The translations under genes and the position numbers were made by a program. A stretch of DNA of 64,000 nucleotides. Origin: Paenibacillus sp. FSL H7-0357. GTDB lineage: Bacteria; Bacillota; Bacilli; Paenibacillales; Paenibacillaceae. Each line of letters opens with the position of its first letter. The first letter of the stretch is position 1. The DNA is taken from contig NZ_CP009241.1 in the NCBI RefSeq assembly GCF_000758525.1, positions 5,208,001 through 5,272,000 of the forward strand, written 5' to 3'. Shown here one piece after another: positions 1 through 8,526 of this stretch. The notes beneath the pieces are model-generated. The model saw only the letters and a list, made by a program, of their open reading frames with translations, did no database searches and had not been told where the DNA came from.

Positions 1-17
1 ACAGCAAATGGCATAAA

Positions 18-728
18 TCATGAATGATTTCTCTCCCCGTCAACATGAGATCTGCAGTGGGAGACAATGGCTTCCACGGCTTGCCTGATATCCATAAAGG
101 TCGTGTCAAGAAGAATGGCATCTTCTGCACGGCGCAGCGGTGAAATCTCCCGTCCTTCATCAAGACGGTCACGGGCTGCAATATCGTGTTCAAGCTGCTG
201 GAGAGTTATTGTTTCCGTTTCCTTCAGCTCTTTGTAACGGCGGAGAGCCCGTTCCTCCACACTTGCCGTCATGAAAATCTTCACTTCGGCATCCGGCAGC
301 ACGGTCGTACCGATATCGCGGCCATCCATCACGACCCCCTTGCGAAGCGCCATCTGACGCTGCAAATGACTGAGTCTGGATCTAACGCCCTCGATCTTCG
401 AATACTGCGACACCTGGCCGCTAACCTGGAGACTGCGGATATGCGGGGTTACGTCCTCCCCATTGATCAGCACCTTCTGGATGTCCTGCTCCGGAATAAG
501 CTCAATCACCATATCGCGGACACTTTGATCCACCGATTCATGATCTTCCGGCGGAATGCCTCTGCGGAGCATATCCCAGGTAATGGCCCGGTACATTGCA
601 CCCGTATCAACATAAATGTAAGACAACTTCTGTGCTACCAATCGGGCTACAGTGCTCTTGCCTGCCCCGGCAGGTCCGTCGATGGCGACGTTGATTCTGT
701 CGTAAGTATGTGTCCCCTGCCTAACCAA
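18..728 (-). CDS. cmk: Cytidylate kinase
   Basis: Phosphorylates CMP and dCMP with ATP in the cytoplasm, feeding pyrimidine nucleotide pools. The P-loop GPAGAGKST lies just after the N-terminus, followed by the VDTGAMYRA segment and the GRDIGT nucleotide-binding motif typical of bacterial CMP kinases; length 236 aa is normal. I chose the TTG at 726-728 as start because GAGGAGG (738-744) sits 9 nt before it; the in-frame ATG 30 nt upstream has no comparable ribosome site. A terminator-like hairpin separates it from the PilZ gene upstream, so it probably has its own promoter. The order ypeB-PilZ-cmk matches the Bacillus subtilis arrangement. Very confident in function, fairly confident in start. 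Confidence 0.95.
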   Translation of the reverse strand: MVRQGTHTYDRINVAIDGPAGAGKSTVARLVAQKLSYIYVDTGAMYRAITWDMLRRGIPPEDHESVDQSVRDMVIELIPEQDIQKVLINGEDVTPHIRSLQVSGQVSQYSKIEGVRSRLSHLQRQMALRKGVVMDGRDIGTTVLPDAEVKIFMTASVEERALRRYKELKETETITLQQLEHDIAARDRLDEGREISPLRRAEDAILLDTTFMDIRQAVEAIVSHCRSHVDGERNHS

Positions 729-809
729 CGGGGCATTCCTCCTCAAACACGCTTTCATTAAGAAATACGTCCACCGACGTATCTCTAGGAACTTGATGAT
801 CTTATCAAG

Positions 810-830
810 AAAAAAGCAGGCATTGCCTGC
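810..830 (-). terminator. Intrinsic terminator after the PilZ gene
   Basis: On the minus strand a short GC stem (GCAGGC / GCCTGC) is followed at once by six T residues. It sits 110 bases after the PilZ gene and before cmk. Confidence 0.65.
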
Positions 831-941
831 GACTTATAAAATTATACCACAGTTTATACCTCAGTGCAAAATGGCATAGCATTAATTCAGCATAAAAAAG
901 GCTATTTTGATGCCCTTTCCGGGCGTTCAGGCGACCTAACA

Positions 942-1595
942 TTAACGGTCGCGGAAATCAAACTGGCGTTCGAAGCAGTAGCGGATTATTTTTTGACGCT
1001 CGGAATCCGTGATGGCGGCAAACTTTAACATGACTAGATTACGCCCGCTTTCCAGCTGCTTTATCCGCACAACCTCACCTTCAAAGTTCACATGCTCGGT
1101 GCTGCCGTTTCGGTAAGGGACCAGCAGCCAACAGAACAGTTTGTCTCCCACCTCCACCTTTACTTTGGGATCACTGAGAAAAGAAGCTCCTCCTCCTCCG
1201 ATATCATCGGTCCGTACCAGAAAACGGCTGCCCAGCGAATCCTTCACCGCCAGTTCAAGCTCGGCATTTACACGGAAGAAGCTGCGGCGCTGTATTTTGA
1301 AGATGGCATCCGTTTCCGGTTTGCGCACCCGGACCATCCGGATAACATCCTCTTTAAAGCCGAGTACATGCGTGTTGAAGTAATTTTTGATTCCGCCTTC
1401 GGTAAGAAAATATACAGAGAGCTCGTCCCCTATAAACAGCTTTTTCAGCCGCCCGTTGCTGGCCTGCATTGGAATTTCAATCAGCAAGGCCTCATCTTCC
1501 ATATCTGCAATTCTGGATCTATATTCTAGTTCTGCTTCAGCCGCATCACTGGAAGCAATCTGTATGTATAGATATTCGTTAATTTTGGGATACAA
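942..1595 (-). CDS. PilZ-domain c-di-GMP receptor, YpfA/YcgR (flagellar brake) type
   Basis: Probable cyclic-di-GMP sensor that slows flagellar rotation or otherwise curbs motility. The N-terminal ~90 residues look like the YcgR_2/PilZN barrel, and the C-terminal half is a PilZ domain with the c-di-GMP-binding RRSFFR stretch (RxxxR) near residue 100 and a D-x-G-G-x-G variant of the (D/N)xSxxG motif about 30 residues later. Length 217 aa matches B. subtilis YpfA (DgrA), which also lies between ypeB and cmk. The start is a TTG at 1593-1595 with GGCGGTG six bases upstream; no in-frame ATG is available. The exact target protein is not shown by the sequence. Confidence 0.85.
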   Translation of the reverse strand: MYPKINEYLYIQIASSDAAEAELEYRSRIADMEDEALLIEIPMQASNGRLKKLFIGDELSVYFLTEGGIKNYFNTHVLGFKEDVIRMVRVRKPETDAIFKIQRRSFFRVNAELELAVKDSLGSRFLVRTDDIGGGGASFLSDPKVKVEVGDKLFCWLLVPYRNGSTEHVNFEGEVVRIKQLESGRNLVMLKFAAITDSERQKIIRYCFERQFDFRDR

Positions 1596-1687
1596 TCATG
1601 TCACCGCCACAGAGTTAGTAATAAATTCTTCATAATTATAGCATGGCCGTTTGCCCTCCGGTTAGAAATATTATTGCACAGCAGAAA

Positions 1688-1723
1688 GAAAAAAAGAGGC
1701 GGCATCCCCTAAAGGAACCGCCC
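1688..1723 (-). terminator. Intrinsic terminator of ypeB
   Basis: Minus-strand hairpin with GGCGG / CCGCC arms and a seven-T run, located just after the ypeB stop codon. Confidence 0.8.
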
Positions 1724-1756
1724 CTCCCTCCCCTATCCCGTGTAGACAGGCTTCAT

Positions 1757-3115
1757 TTATTTATCCTGAGCCCCCGAAGAGGTGCGAATCTCTTCGACCG
1801 CTTCTTCATTTCCATCCGCCGCATTGAGGTAAATCCGATACTGTGAACCATTGATTTTGCCGCCAAATTCATAGGTCAGCAGTTCAACAGCATCCTCATT
1901 CTCGATCCAGGCCATCCGGTTGTACAGTTCCTTGAATTCCGGATTCAGCTTCTCTCTGGCCTTGGCGAGGGACAGCTCAGGTTTTGGAATTTCACGTTTC
2001 TCCTGATGCTCACGGACATAATCGCTGGCTTGAAAGCCCACGGTTTCTCCGGTATCCAGCCCGACGCGCAGCGTCAATTTCTCAGGATAAATCAATACAC
2101 CGTCTTTGCTGCTTACAAAAGTTAAATTCCCCAAATTATTGTATCTGTCAGCACTGACTGCCGTCATGCCGGCATAGCCCTTCTGCTTCAGAAACTCCCC
2201 GGCTTTGACGACAGCCTGCTTCATGGATACCTTGGCTGGTCCGACCTCGCGATTGTCATTGTACGAAATCAGCAGTCCGCCCTCCACCGTGAAGTCCATA
2301 CTGATGGGAGCTTTGTGATTCGGAGGTGTTACAGTGGCTGTATAGGAAGCCCATTCGGTTCCCTTGCCATTCTCCCTAACATCCACCTTGGTATTAGCAC
2401 CAGTATCGGCAAACTTTACAGCCTTGGCTTTGATATCCTCTGCCGTGACAGGTTTACCGCCCAGCTTCTTAACGGAACGCTTGTCATAAATGCTGGCAAC
2501 AGAGGGTCCCCAGTCCAGCTCAGGGTAGGCCGCCACACGCTTGTCTACCGTCTTGAAGCCATCAATAATTGTATTGTCTTCCGCCTTTTCTTCTGTAGCA
2601 AGAGCTGACTCGACATCCATCCAACGCAGCTTATTGCTGATGACCTTGTTCTGTACCTCCTGCAGATCCTTGGAGATTTCACCCGAATTCTTATAGAGCG
2701 CCTTTAAATTCCCCATCTCAGCTTCGGTCAGCGGCTTCTTGGTGAAATCGCGGACAGCAGCTTTGTAAGAGAAATTGGAGATCTTGGAGAGGAACTCCTC
2801 TGTTTGGCTAAACGGCAGCAGCGTAAGCGGCAGTTGGTTGATCTCATTCTGCGCCTCGCTGGTAAGCCGCCATACATTGACAAGTCCTTTGCGGTGAACA
2901 CCGTTAGAGGCCGAATTGACGGCAAGTGTATTTCCCAGCTCTCCATGAAGCCGCTCCACATGATAGGAGAGATCGTGAAAAGCCCGTTGATACTGGTTCT
3001 CTGCTTTAATCAGAATCGAATTTTTCTCCTGGTTCTCCTGATACCCCCACACCAGTGCGCCAATCAGCAAAAGCGCGGTAAGCGGGAACATTATGGCACT
3101 TAATCTTTTGTACAT
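1757..3115 (-). CDS. ypeB: Germination protein YpeB
   Basis: Membrane-anchored spore protein that in Bacillus stabilises and localises the cortex-lytic enzyme SleB. The 452-aa chain starts with one membrane segment (about residues 7-25), followed by a helical N-terminal region and three PepSY-like repeats in the C-terminal half, which is the YpeB layout. In Bacillus the gene follows sleB directly; here sleB is not upstream, and the preceding gene is a 48-codon zinc-ribbon ORF. A good sigma-G-type promoter (3152-3182) lies just ahead, consistent with forespore expression. Function is confident; its SleB partner must be encoded elsewhere or be absent. Confidence 0.93.
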   Translation of the reverse strand: MYKRLSAIMFPLTALLLIGALVWGYQENQEKNSILIKAENQYQRAFHDLSYHVERLHGELGNTLAVNSASNGVHRKGLVNVWRLTSEAQNEINQLPLTLLPFSQTEEFLSKISNFSYKAAVRDFTKKPLTEAEMGNLKALYKNSGEISKDLQEVQNKVISNKLRWMDVESALATEEKAEDNTIIDGFKTVDKRVAAYPELDWGPSVASIYDKRSVKKLGGKPVTAEDIKAKAVKFADTGANTKVDVRENGKGTEWASYTATVTPPNHKAPISMDFTVEGGLLISYNDNREVGPAKVSMKQAVVKAGEFLKQKGYAGMTAVSADRYNNLGNLTFVSSKDGVLIYPEKLTLRVGLDTGETVGFQASDYVREHQEKREIPKPELSLAKAREKLNPEFKELYNRMAWIENEDAVELLTYEFGGKINGSQYRIYLNAADGNEEAVEEIRTSSGAQDK

Positions 3116-3151
3116 AGGGCTGCAAGACTCCTTTCGGTAGCTTATTGCCGT

Positions 3152-3182
3152 TAGTTTGACAATAACTGAGAAGTCTTATGCA
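3152..3182 (-). promoter_or_regulatory. Sigma-G-type promoter for ypeB
   Basis: On the minus strand TGCATA is followed 18 bases later by CAAACTA, one mismatch from the sigma-G consensus (about TGAATA - 17/18 - CATACTA). It is 37 bases upstream of the ypeB start, and ypeB is forespore-expressed in Bacillus. Confidence 0.65.
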
Positions 3183-3226
3183 CCCGGCAGGCCGATAATA
3201 TCAAGAGAATACTTCCAAGCAGCATT

Positions 3227-3373
3227 TCAGCCACATTCCTCGATCTGAAATCCGCTGCTGCTGTTGCACAGACATTGCTTGAAGCCGGTCTGGATGACTC
3301 CCTCTTCCTTGTTTCCTCTTAATATGTAGCTCTCGCCGCACTGCTTACAGACAATCCGAACTTTTACGCGCAA
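3227..3373 (-). CDS. Small zinc-ribbon-like protein (48 aa)
   Basis: Short ORF found by reading the minus strand. It starts at a TTG (3371-3373) with a GGAGCGAGGTG ribosome site about 9 nt upstream. The protein has a Cys-x2-Cys pair near the start (VCKQCG) and a Cys-x-Cys pair 22 residues later (QCLC), with a last Cys before the stop; this spacing suggests a metal-binding knuckle or rubredoxin-like fold. It occupies the place that sleB has in Bacillus, between prsW and ypeB. I do not know its function. The clean ribosome site and the patterned cysteines make it likely to be real rather than chance. Confidence 0.65.
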   Translation of the reverse strand: MRVKVRIVCKQCGESYILRGNKEEGVIQTGFKQCLCNSSSGFQIEECG

Positions 3374-3450
3374 AAAAAAGACACCTCGCTCCTCTCTGGA
3401 ATTCCTTGCTTACGGGAACTACCCTTCAAGTTTAAGTGTGTCCATCTCTA

Positions 3451-4146
3451 TTACAGGTTAACCTCTTCCTCCCGCTTCAGAAAACGAAACGGCGAACGGT
3501 TGTTGGCCCGCGCCACCTTGCCCATCCCTCCGTACCACAATACGGCCATCAAAGGTACGATATACCAAATCCAGTAATTGGGCGACGTGCTGAGGATAAA
3601 ATCATAGATTCCGTGCCACAGCCATGGCAGCAGCAGAGAGACTAGCAATATTCCTCTGCCTTTGCCCGGTTTCGAGAACTTGGCCCTGCCCATGTGGTAG
3701 CCCATAATGACCCCGAACATTGCATGTCCCGACACCGGAAGCAGCGCCCGCATAATCATTGAACCTATTGAAGCTTGACTGTACCAGGCGTACATTACAT
3801 TTTCTATTGTTGCAAAACCGAGCGAAATCGCCACGGCGTATAGTATTCCATCATATGGCTCGTCAAATTCGGTATGGTTGTAAATCATATGGTACAGCAC
3901 AAACCACTTCAACCCTTCCTCCACCCCGGAGGAAATCAGAAAAGAATCGACATAAGGTCCACTGTCCAGCCCAAGCGTAAGACCTCTCTGAATGATCATT
4001 ACCGGAAAAACAATCAGCAGTCCAAGCAAAAACACCTTGACCACCATATGCAGCGGTTCCTGATCGTACTTGTCTTTCAGATAGAAAAAAGTCAGCAGGG
4101 CAAGTCCCGGTGCCACTGCCGACGAAATGACCGATAACCAAAGCAC
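3451..4146 (-). CDS. prsW: Intramembrane protease PrsW
   Basis: Polytopic membrane protease; in B. subtilis PrsW makes the site-1 cut in the anti-sigma-W factor RsiW after envelope stress. The expected catalytic signatures are visible: E76-E77 and K80 in the EEGLK motif, E115 in FATIENVMY, H141 in the SGHAMFG segment, and H178/D182 in the WHGIYDF segment. Several hydrophobic segments span the 231 residues, the normal length. Start is a GTG with GGGGAGG seven bases upstream. In Bacillus this gene also sits just upstream of the sleB-ypeB region. No rsiW or sigW is visible here, so the substrate is unknown. Confidence 0.9.
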   Translation of the reverse strand: MLWLSVISSAVAPGLALLTFFYLKDKYDQEPLHMVVKVFLLGLLIVFPVMIIQRGLTLGLDSGPYVDSFLISSGVEEGLKWFVLYHMIYNHTEFDEPYDGILYAVAISLGFATIENVMYAWYSQASIGSMIMRALLPVSGHAMFGVIMGYHMGRAKFSKPGKGRGILLVSLLLPWLWHGIYDFILSTSPNYWIWYIVPLMAVLWYGGMGKVARANNRSPFRFLKREEEVNL

Positions 4147-4245
4147 CGAATAACCTCCCCTGAAACTAGACCCATTTCTACTGCATTATCTTCCAATGGT
4201 CGAAGGAAGGCAGAAAGCACCCGCTGTCCTGCCGTTCCTCAATTG

Positions 4246-4860
4246 TTATTCCTGGCGCTTAAAGTGAGTGCACAACAATTGGATCGCATTTTCGGCCATA
4301 ACCGTCTTTCCGTATTCATCCAGTACGGCCTCGGTAACCGGCGAAGAATCGCCGAACTCTGCCAATACGGCAACAAGTCCAGACAATGCCGGCTCCTCAA
4401 ATTCCTTCGGATCGAAGTAAAGATACCATTTATTGTTATAAGAATACAGTTTCCCCTGGGAAGTAATATTGCCGATGAGTACATGTGCCGCTTCAACCAG
4501 AACCTCAAAATCGCGGAATGCATACACAATGGAGTCGCTTTGTTCAAGAGTAACTTCCATTTCATAGATCTCTTCAGGCAATTCTTCTTCTCCGGGCGCA
4601 CCGTACTGATGGTGATCATATTTCCCCCGGGTCACAATAACGACCATACCTTGCGCGGGCATTGCGAACACTTCTACGGCAAGCGGACCGGTAGCGTCAA
4701 AACCAAGTTCACTATACGCTTGATCCATCATTTCCGTAAAAAGGTCATGCACCTTGGGAACTTCCTGCCACATATCTTCCTTCTGGATGCCCCGCTCGCT
4801 CAGGTCGTCAAAAGTGAGGAAAATCCGTATCTTATCTTGACTTAATCGCTCTATTCTCAT
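4246..4860 (-). CDS. mecA: MecA-family adaptor protein (negative regulator of competence)
   Basis: Adaptor that delivers substrates such as ComK to the ClpCP protease in Bacillus. The N-terminal part (MRIERLSQDKIRIF.., with DLSERG) matches the MecA substrate-binding domain, a variable acidic linker follows, and the C-terminal ~90 residues match the ClpC-binding domain. The start at 4858-4860 is set by AAAGGAGG eight bases upstream; an in-frame ATG nine codons earlier is less likely. Length 204 aa is normal. Bacillus has two paralogues, MecA and YpbH, and the sequence alone does not settle which one this corresponds to; the substrate here is not known. Confidence 0.85.
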   Translation of the reverse strand: MRIERLSQDKIRIFLTFDDLSERGIQKEDMWQEVPKVHDLFTEMMDQAYSELGFDATGPLAVEVFAMPAQGMVVIVTRGKYDHHQYGAPGEEELPEEIYEMEVTLEQSDSIVYAFRDFEVLVEAAHVLIGNITSQGKLYSYNNKWYLYFDPKEFEEPALSGLVAVLAEFGDSSPVTEAVLDEYGKTVMAENAIQLLCTHFKRQE

Positions 4861-5018
4861 GACAGGATCCTCCTTTTGCAAGCTCATTTGATATTAATGT
4901 ATGATGAGTCCCGAGTAATGAGCCAAAAATGGTTACTATGTATGTATGTTATCATTTTGCTGCCATAAATGCACGTAAATAAATATATTTAATCACCCAA
5001 TTGTGCCGGATTATTGAT

Positions 5019-5064
5019 AAAAAAAGAATCATTTTGCGGATGGAATCCTCCCCAAAATGATTCT
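5019..5064 (-). terminator. Intrinsic terminator of the small membrane-protein gene
   Basis: Perfect 12-bp arms (AGAATCATTTTG and its complement) followed on the minus strand by seven T residues, just past the stop at 5082. Confidence 0.85.
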
Positions 5065-5081
5065 AGCGCTTTGCTTTGCGG

Positions 5082-5453
5082 TTACAAACCCGGTATCGCT
5101 GTATGTGTTTCTTTGAGAATCTGCTCTACTTCATGCTTTACATCAGGGTTGCTGCGGATGAAATCCTTCAGCATATTGAGGTTGGCTTCCTTGGATTTAA
5201 CCGTGGACTCCCCCTTGTGATCGGCACTGCTCTTCAGCTCATGCGAGCCCTTGTCCTGGGAGCTGCCGCCGGCGGCGGTGTTTCCGAATCCGGTCATGGC
5301 CATGCCCAGAATTTTGTCCTTCGCTTTTTCACCGGCTCCTTGCATCGAACCGCTTGATCCGAGGGAGGACATCATGGCGCTGCGTTTTTTGGACATAATC
5401 ATACTAGCGGCTGCACCCATCACCACTCCGCATAAAAATGACGAAGTATTCAT
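5082..5453 (-). CDS. Small membrane-associated protein, function unknown
   Basis: 123-aa protein with one short N-terminal hydrophobic stretch (SFLCGVVMGAAASMIM), a basic patch, a glycine/serine-rich middle and a charged C-terminal helix. The N-terminus resembles YtxH-like small stress proteins, but the match is too weak to name it. Start set at the ATG 5451-5453 because AAGGAGG lies eight bases upstream. It is divergent from the deacetylase lipoprotein gene at 5539 and ends at its own terminator, so it is probably monocistronic. Confidence 0.75.
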   Translation of the reverse strand: MNTSSFLCGVVMGAAASMIMSKKRSAMMSSLGSSGSMQGAGEKAKDKILGMAMTGFGNTAAGGSSQDKGSHELKSSADHKGESTVKSKEANLNMLKDFIRSNPDVKHEVEQILKETHTAIPGL

Positions 5454-5538
5454 ATCTCTAACCTCCTTGTATGGTAAAATCATGCTTAGTGTTCGCGGAA
5501 AGATTCCGACTCATACAGCAAAGTTACAAGAAAGCGAG

Positions 5539-6513
5539 ATGAAAAAAGTGGTTAAAGCGACATCAGCACTGCTGCTGACCGCCATTTTGCTGGCATCCTG
5601 CAGCAACGGCGATAACAGCGGCAAGACAGTGAACAACAATGCTCAGCCGACAGCGGCGGCAACTGAAACAGCATCGTCATCAGCTACGGCTCTAGCCGCT
5701 CAGGGGAATGATGCTGCGGAGGCAAGTGCCCCACCTCAGGCGACACCAGCCGGCTCTTCAAACACCGGAGGGACTGCGGGCGGAAGCACAGCCACGGATG
5801 GGCAGGCCACGACTTCCGGCGATGCAGGTACCGCTCAGCCAAGCGGAGAGACAAATCCAGCAGAAATCCCGCTCCTGTACCATATGAACAAAAATTACGA
5901 CATTGTTCCGAATGAAGAAGGCACCAACAAGAAAGTCATCCTGCTGACCTTCGATGATGGCCCGAAGGAAGCCGAAATGATCAATCCGCTGATGGATACC
6001 TTGGACAAACACAAAGCTAAAGCGATCTTCTTCGTGAACGGCTACCGCGTCAAAGAACATCCCGAGCTGCTTGAGCTTATCCATAGCCGGGGCGGAATTA
6101 TCGGTAATCACAGCTGGGATCATATCAAGCTGAAGGACGAATCCTATACCGAAGTGAAGAAACAGATCGAGGATGTGCAGAAGATTGTCAAGGAAGTTGT
6201 AGGCGAAACCCCGAATTTCTTCCGTCCCCCGCATGGAGCAGGCGGCGATGTCGGCAAGAAGGTGGCGGCAGAGAACGGACTGCTTTATATGACCTGGTCC
6301 GTAGGATCACTTGACTGGGAAATGAAAGAAAAGGATGCCAATAAAACGGAGAAGCTGATTACAAATGTTACCGACCAGCTTCATTCCGGAAGCAACATCC
6401 TGATGCATGAGCTTCCCTGGACCGTGGAAGCATTGGATACGCTGCTTACGAAGCTGGAAGCCAAGGGTTACAGCTTCGTAGATCCGCGCAGCATTGAGCT
6501 GAAGATGCGCTGA
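5539..6513 (+). CDS. Polysaccharide deacetylase lipoprotein (NodB domain)
   Basis: Secreted lipoprotein expected to remove acetyl groups from a surface polysaccharide or peptidoglycan sugar. The signal peptide ends in a lipobox (LLASC), so Cys at about position 21 would be lipidated. Residues ~22-115 are a low-complexity Ala/Thr/Ser/Gly linker. The NodB domain follows with TFDDGP (metal Asp pair), NHSWDH (metal His pair) and RPPHGAGG (catalytic-face motif), and a late His motif MHELP. The start at 5539 is chosen because the lipoprotein signal begins there; the ribosome site (GAAAGCGAG) is poor. Substrate is not indicated by neighbours. Confidence 0.88.
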   Translation: MKKVVKATSALLLTAILLASCSNGDNSGKTVNNNAQPTAAATETASSSATALAAQGNDAAEASAPPQATPAGSSNTGGTAGGSTATDGQATTSGDAGTAQPSGETNPAEIPLLYHMNKNYDIVPNEEGTNKKVILLTFDDGPKEAEMINPLMDTLDKHKAKAIFFVNGYRVKEHPELLELIHSRGGIIGNHSWDHIKLKDESYTEVKKQIEDVQKIVKEVVGETPNFFRPPHGAGGDVGKKVAAENGLLYMTWSVGSLDWEMKEKDANKTEKLITNVTDQLHSGSNILMHELPWTVEALDTLLTKLEAKGYSFVDPRSIELKMR

Positions 6514-6548
6514 GTATTGCTGCGTCCCTGTTCTATATAGAAGACAAT

Positions 6549-6593
6549 AAACAAGAGGTATCCAGCGCATGTTGCGGAGGATACCTCTTGTTT
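6549..6593. terminator. Bidirectional terminator between the convergent deacetylase and phosphoesterase genes
   Basis: Perfect 15-bp inverted repeat (AAACAAGAGGTATCC and complement) with a 15-base loop, placed between two convergent genes; T-rich ends occur on both strands. Confidence 0.75.
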
Positions 6594-6660
6594 ATCTGCA
6601 TACATAACCCGATCCATTGCAGGCCAGCAGCCGCTAATCCGGCTCTCTTAACCTGATTGC

Positions 6661-7503
6661 TCAAGCGGTTCCCTGCCCTTTGCGCAGGGTCAGTACATGC
6701 ATTTCTGCCGGACTGCCCCAGCGCAGCGGCAGATGAGCGGTGCCGAAGCCGCGGCTGATTAGCATTTGGACGAATGCTCCCGAGCTGTCCTTCCGCTCAA
6801 GCCGGTACATTCCGGCATTATATTGCTGGTAGAACGGATCTGTATGCCTCTGCCTGATCAATGGCAGAACCACCTGTCCACCATGCGTATGGCCGGCAAG
6901 AATAAGATCTGCGGGCAAGCCGGGCTGCTGGGACACCCAAAGCGGATCATGAACTAGGATAATCCGGCAGCATGAGGAGAGTGACTCAGGGACCGGAGCC
7001 AGAGGAGCATACGCTTTTTTGCCGCCTTTCTTCGGGAAATCCACACCGGTCAGCAGCAGACATTCATTTCCCCGTTCAAGTGTTATATTCTCATCGATCA
7101 GCAGGCTGGCCCCGCTGCCGCGGATAATATTGTCCACCAGCGAAATATTTGCCCGGTAATCATGGTTACCGTGAACGGCATACACAGGTGCAAGTGAAGC
7201 CACAAGCGCCATATTATCAACGAGACGGTTTATGGGACTCCCCTTCTCCGTCAGGTCACCTCCCAGAAAAACAGCATCTACTTTTCCATGTAAGGGATCG
7301 AGCAGCTTTTTGGGAAGCCGGCGGCGATGAATATCCGTGATAAACAGAATCCGGTAACCGTCAAATTCCGCTGGAAGTGAACCGAGAGATATTTCCTCGG
7401 CAATAATGTTCTTTTTAAATGCCGAAACTACCATAATTGCAGCTACTATACCCAGCAACAGGAGCAGGGCCACCATAATAATTATAACCCAGCCGGTTAC
7501 CAT
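6661..7503 (-). CDS. Membrane-anchored calcineurin-like metallophosphoesterase (YkuE type)
   Basis: Two-metal phosphoesterase facing the outside of the membrane. One N-terminal membrane segment (residues ~5-28) precedes a complete motif set: DIH, GGDLTEKG, GNHD, VHDP and GHTHGG. Length 280 aa is usual for YkuE-like proteins, which are thought to act on lipid or nucleotide phosphates in the envelope. The start codon overlaps the end of the upstream gene by 7 bases, so it is translated as the last gene of a three-gene operon (CPBP protease, basic membrane protein, phosphoesterase). Substrate not known. Confidence 0.9.
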   Translation of the reverse strand: MVTGWVIIIMVALLLLLGIVAAIMVVSAFKKNIIAEEISLGSLPAEFDGYRILFITDIHRRRLPKKLLDPLHGKVDAVFLGGDLTEKGSPINRLVDNMALVASLAPVYAVHGNHDYRANISLVDNIIRGSGASLLIDENITLERGNECLLLTGVDFPKKGGKKAYAPLAPVPESLSSCCRIILVHDPLWVSQQPGLPADLILAGHTHGGQVVLPLIRQRHTDPFYQQYNAGMYRLERKDSSGAFVQMLISRGFGTAHLPLRWGSPAEMHVLTLRKGQGTA

Positions 7504-7871
7504 AGAGTCCTCAATTCAGGAGCTCCTTCAAACCCCCACCAAAAGAGCGAAGCCAGCAGCATGACAAACATTACGATCAACGAGTTGACGAAGATTTTAC
7601 TCAGGCGGATACGTTCGGAAGGGTAGGTCTGCGCACGGGAAGGCGTATCTTCCCCCTCCTGCTCTGCTCTATCATGCTTTACGGAGGTTTTAGCTGCGGT
7701 GCTGGAATGCCGGGCCTTCCTTGACAGCGTACCGGACACAAGAACAGGCGCTTCCGTCTCTTTGGGGGGAGATACGGCAGCTTGCTTTCTATTTTTACCT
7801 TTGACCGGAGCCTGGCCTTCGCCTTTATATTTTTTCTGGCGGGACTTCACCCGGCTTAAGTCGTCACTCAT
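7497..7871 (-). CDS. Small basic single-span membrane protein, function unknown
   Basis: 124 aa: a strongly basic, probably disordered cytoplasmic region (~1-90) rich in Lys, Arg and Ser, then one membrane segment near the C-terminus (SLIVMFVMLLASLFWW). The start ATG (7869-7871) overlaps the stop of the CPBP gene as ATGA, with an upstream GGAGG, and its stop overlaps the phosphoesterase start. It is therefore translationally coupled to both. I do not recognise the family; a tail-anchored partner of the CPBP protease or the phosphoesterase is possible but only inferred from position. Confidence 0.8.
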   Translation of the reverse strand: MSDDLSRVKSRQKKYKGEGQAPVKGKNRKQAAVSPPKETEAPVLVSGTLSRKARHSSTAAKTSVKHDRAEQEGEDTPSRAQTYPSERIRLSKIFVNSLIVMFVMLLASLFWWGFEGAPELRTLW

Positions 7872-8461
7872 GATACCCTCCTGTAGCGAATCACCAGACC
7901 TGAGAACAGGTCGATGAAGAAATGACATAAAATCGGTGCCCAAATCGTTCCGGAATGGATGTATATATAACCAAGACCGTAGCTGCTGAGGAATACCCAC
8001 CCGGTCGGAATCCAGTGCCGCAGATAACGTACATGAATAACTGCGAAAAGAATGCTCGTCCAGTAGGGACCCAGTCCATGCTGAATGGCACCGCGGAACA
8101 GGAGTTCCTCGCAAACTGAAACAACCGCTGCAATGACTACAATATGCCACAAAGGGCGGTTGCCGAACAACAACTGGTTAATTCCTCCGTCATCCATGCT
8201 TTCTTCTGGTACAATATAAGTCAGAATAAAATCCACAATCAGCATAATTCCTGCCAAACCAAGGCCCCAGTACACAAAATTTACACTGTTAGGAAAATTT
8301 AATATGTCAAACGGATTTCTTTTCTGCAATAATATCCATATCAAACCGATAAATAAGGTAAGGCCCTGTGTAATGTAGAGATTGATCAGCAGCAGCTTGT
8401 CGGTTAACGCTTGAGGATCGGCTTTTTTAATCTTTATGTCACCTAATTTGAATTTTTTCAT
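7868..8461 (-). CDS. CPBP-family intramembrane metalloprotease (Abi)
   Basis: Polytopic membrane protein of the CAAX-protease/bacteriocin-processing superfamily. The glutamate-rich motif EELLFRG, the FAVIHVRY segment (F-x3-H) and LCHFFIDL carry the expected Glu, Arg and His residues of the active site. It has about five or six hydrophobic segments in 197 aa. First gene of a tightly overlapping operon on the minus strand and divergent from the gene at 8527. Substrates of this family are mostly unknown in Firmicutes; immunity to peptides or processing of a membrane peptide are both possible. Confidence 0.88.
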   Translation of the reverse strand: MKKFKLGDIKIKKADPQALTDKLLLINLYITQGLTLFIGLIWILLQKRNPFDILNFPNSVNFVYWGLGLAGIMLIVDFILTYIVPEESMDDGGINQLLFGNRPLWHIVVIAAVVSVCEELLFRGAIQHGLGPYWTSILFAVIHVRYLRHWIPTGWVFLSSYGLGYIYIHSGTIWAPILCHFFIDLFSGLVIRYRRVS

Positions 8462-8526
8462 TGTAACCTGCCTGTTCTATATTGTTTTTACATAAGATAA
8501 TTTCCATAGAAGAAGGAGCACTAATT

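Noticed and set aside
1..17. Possible end of another gene before cmk
   Set aside because: Too short to judge; only the bases after the cmk stop are visible.
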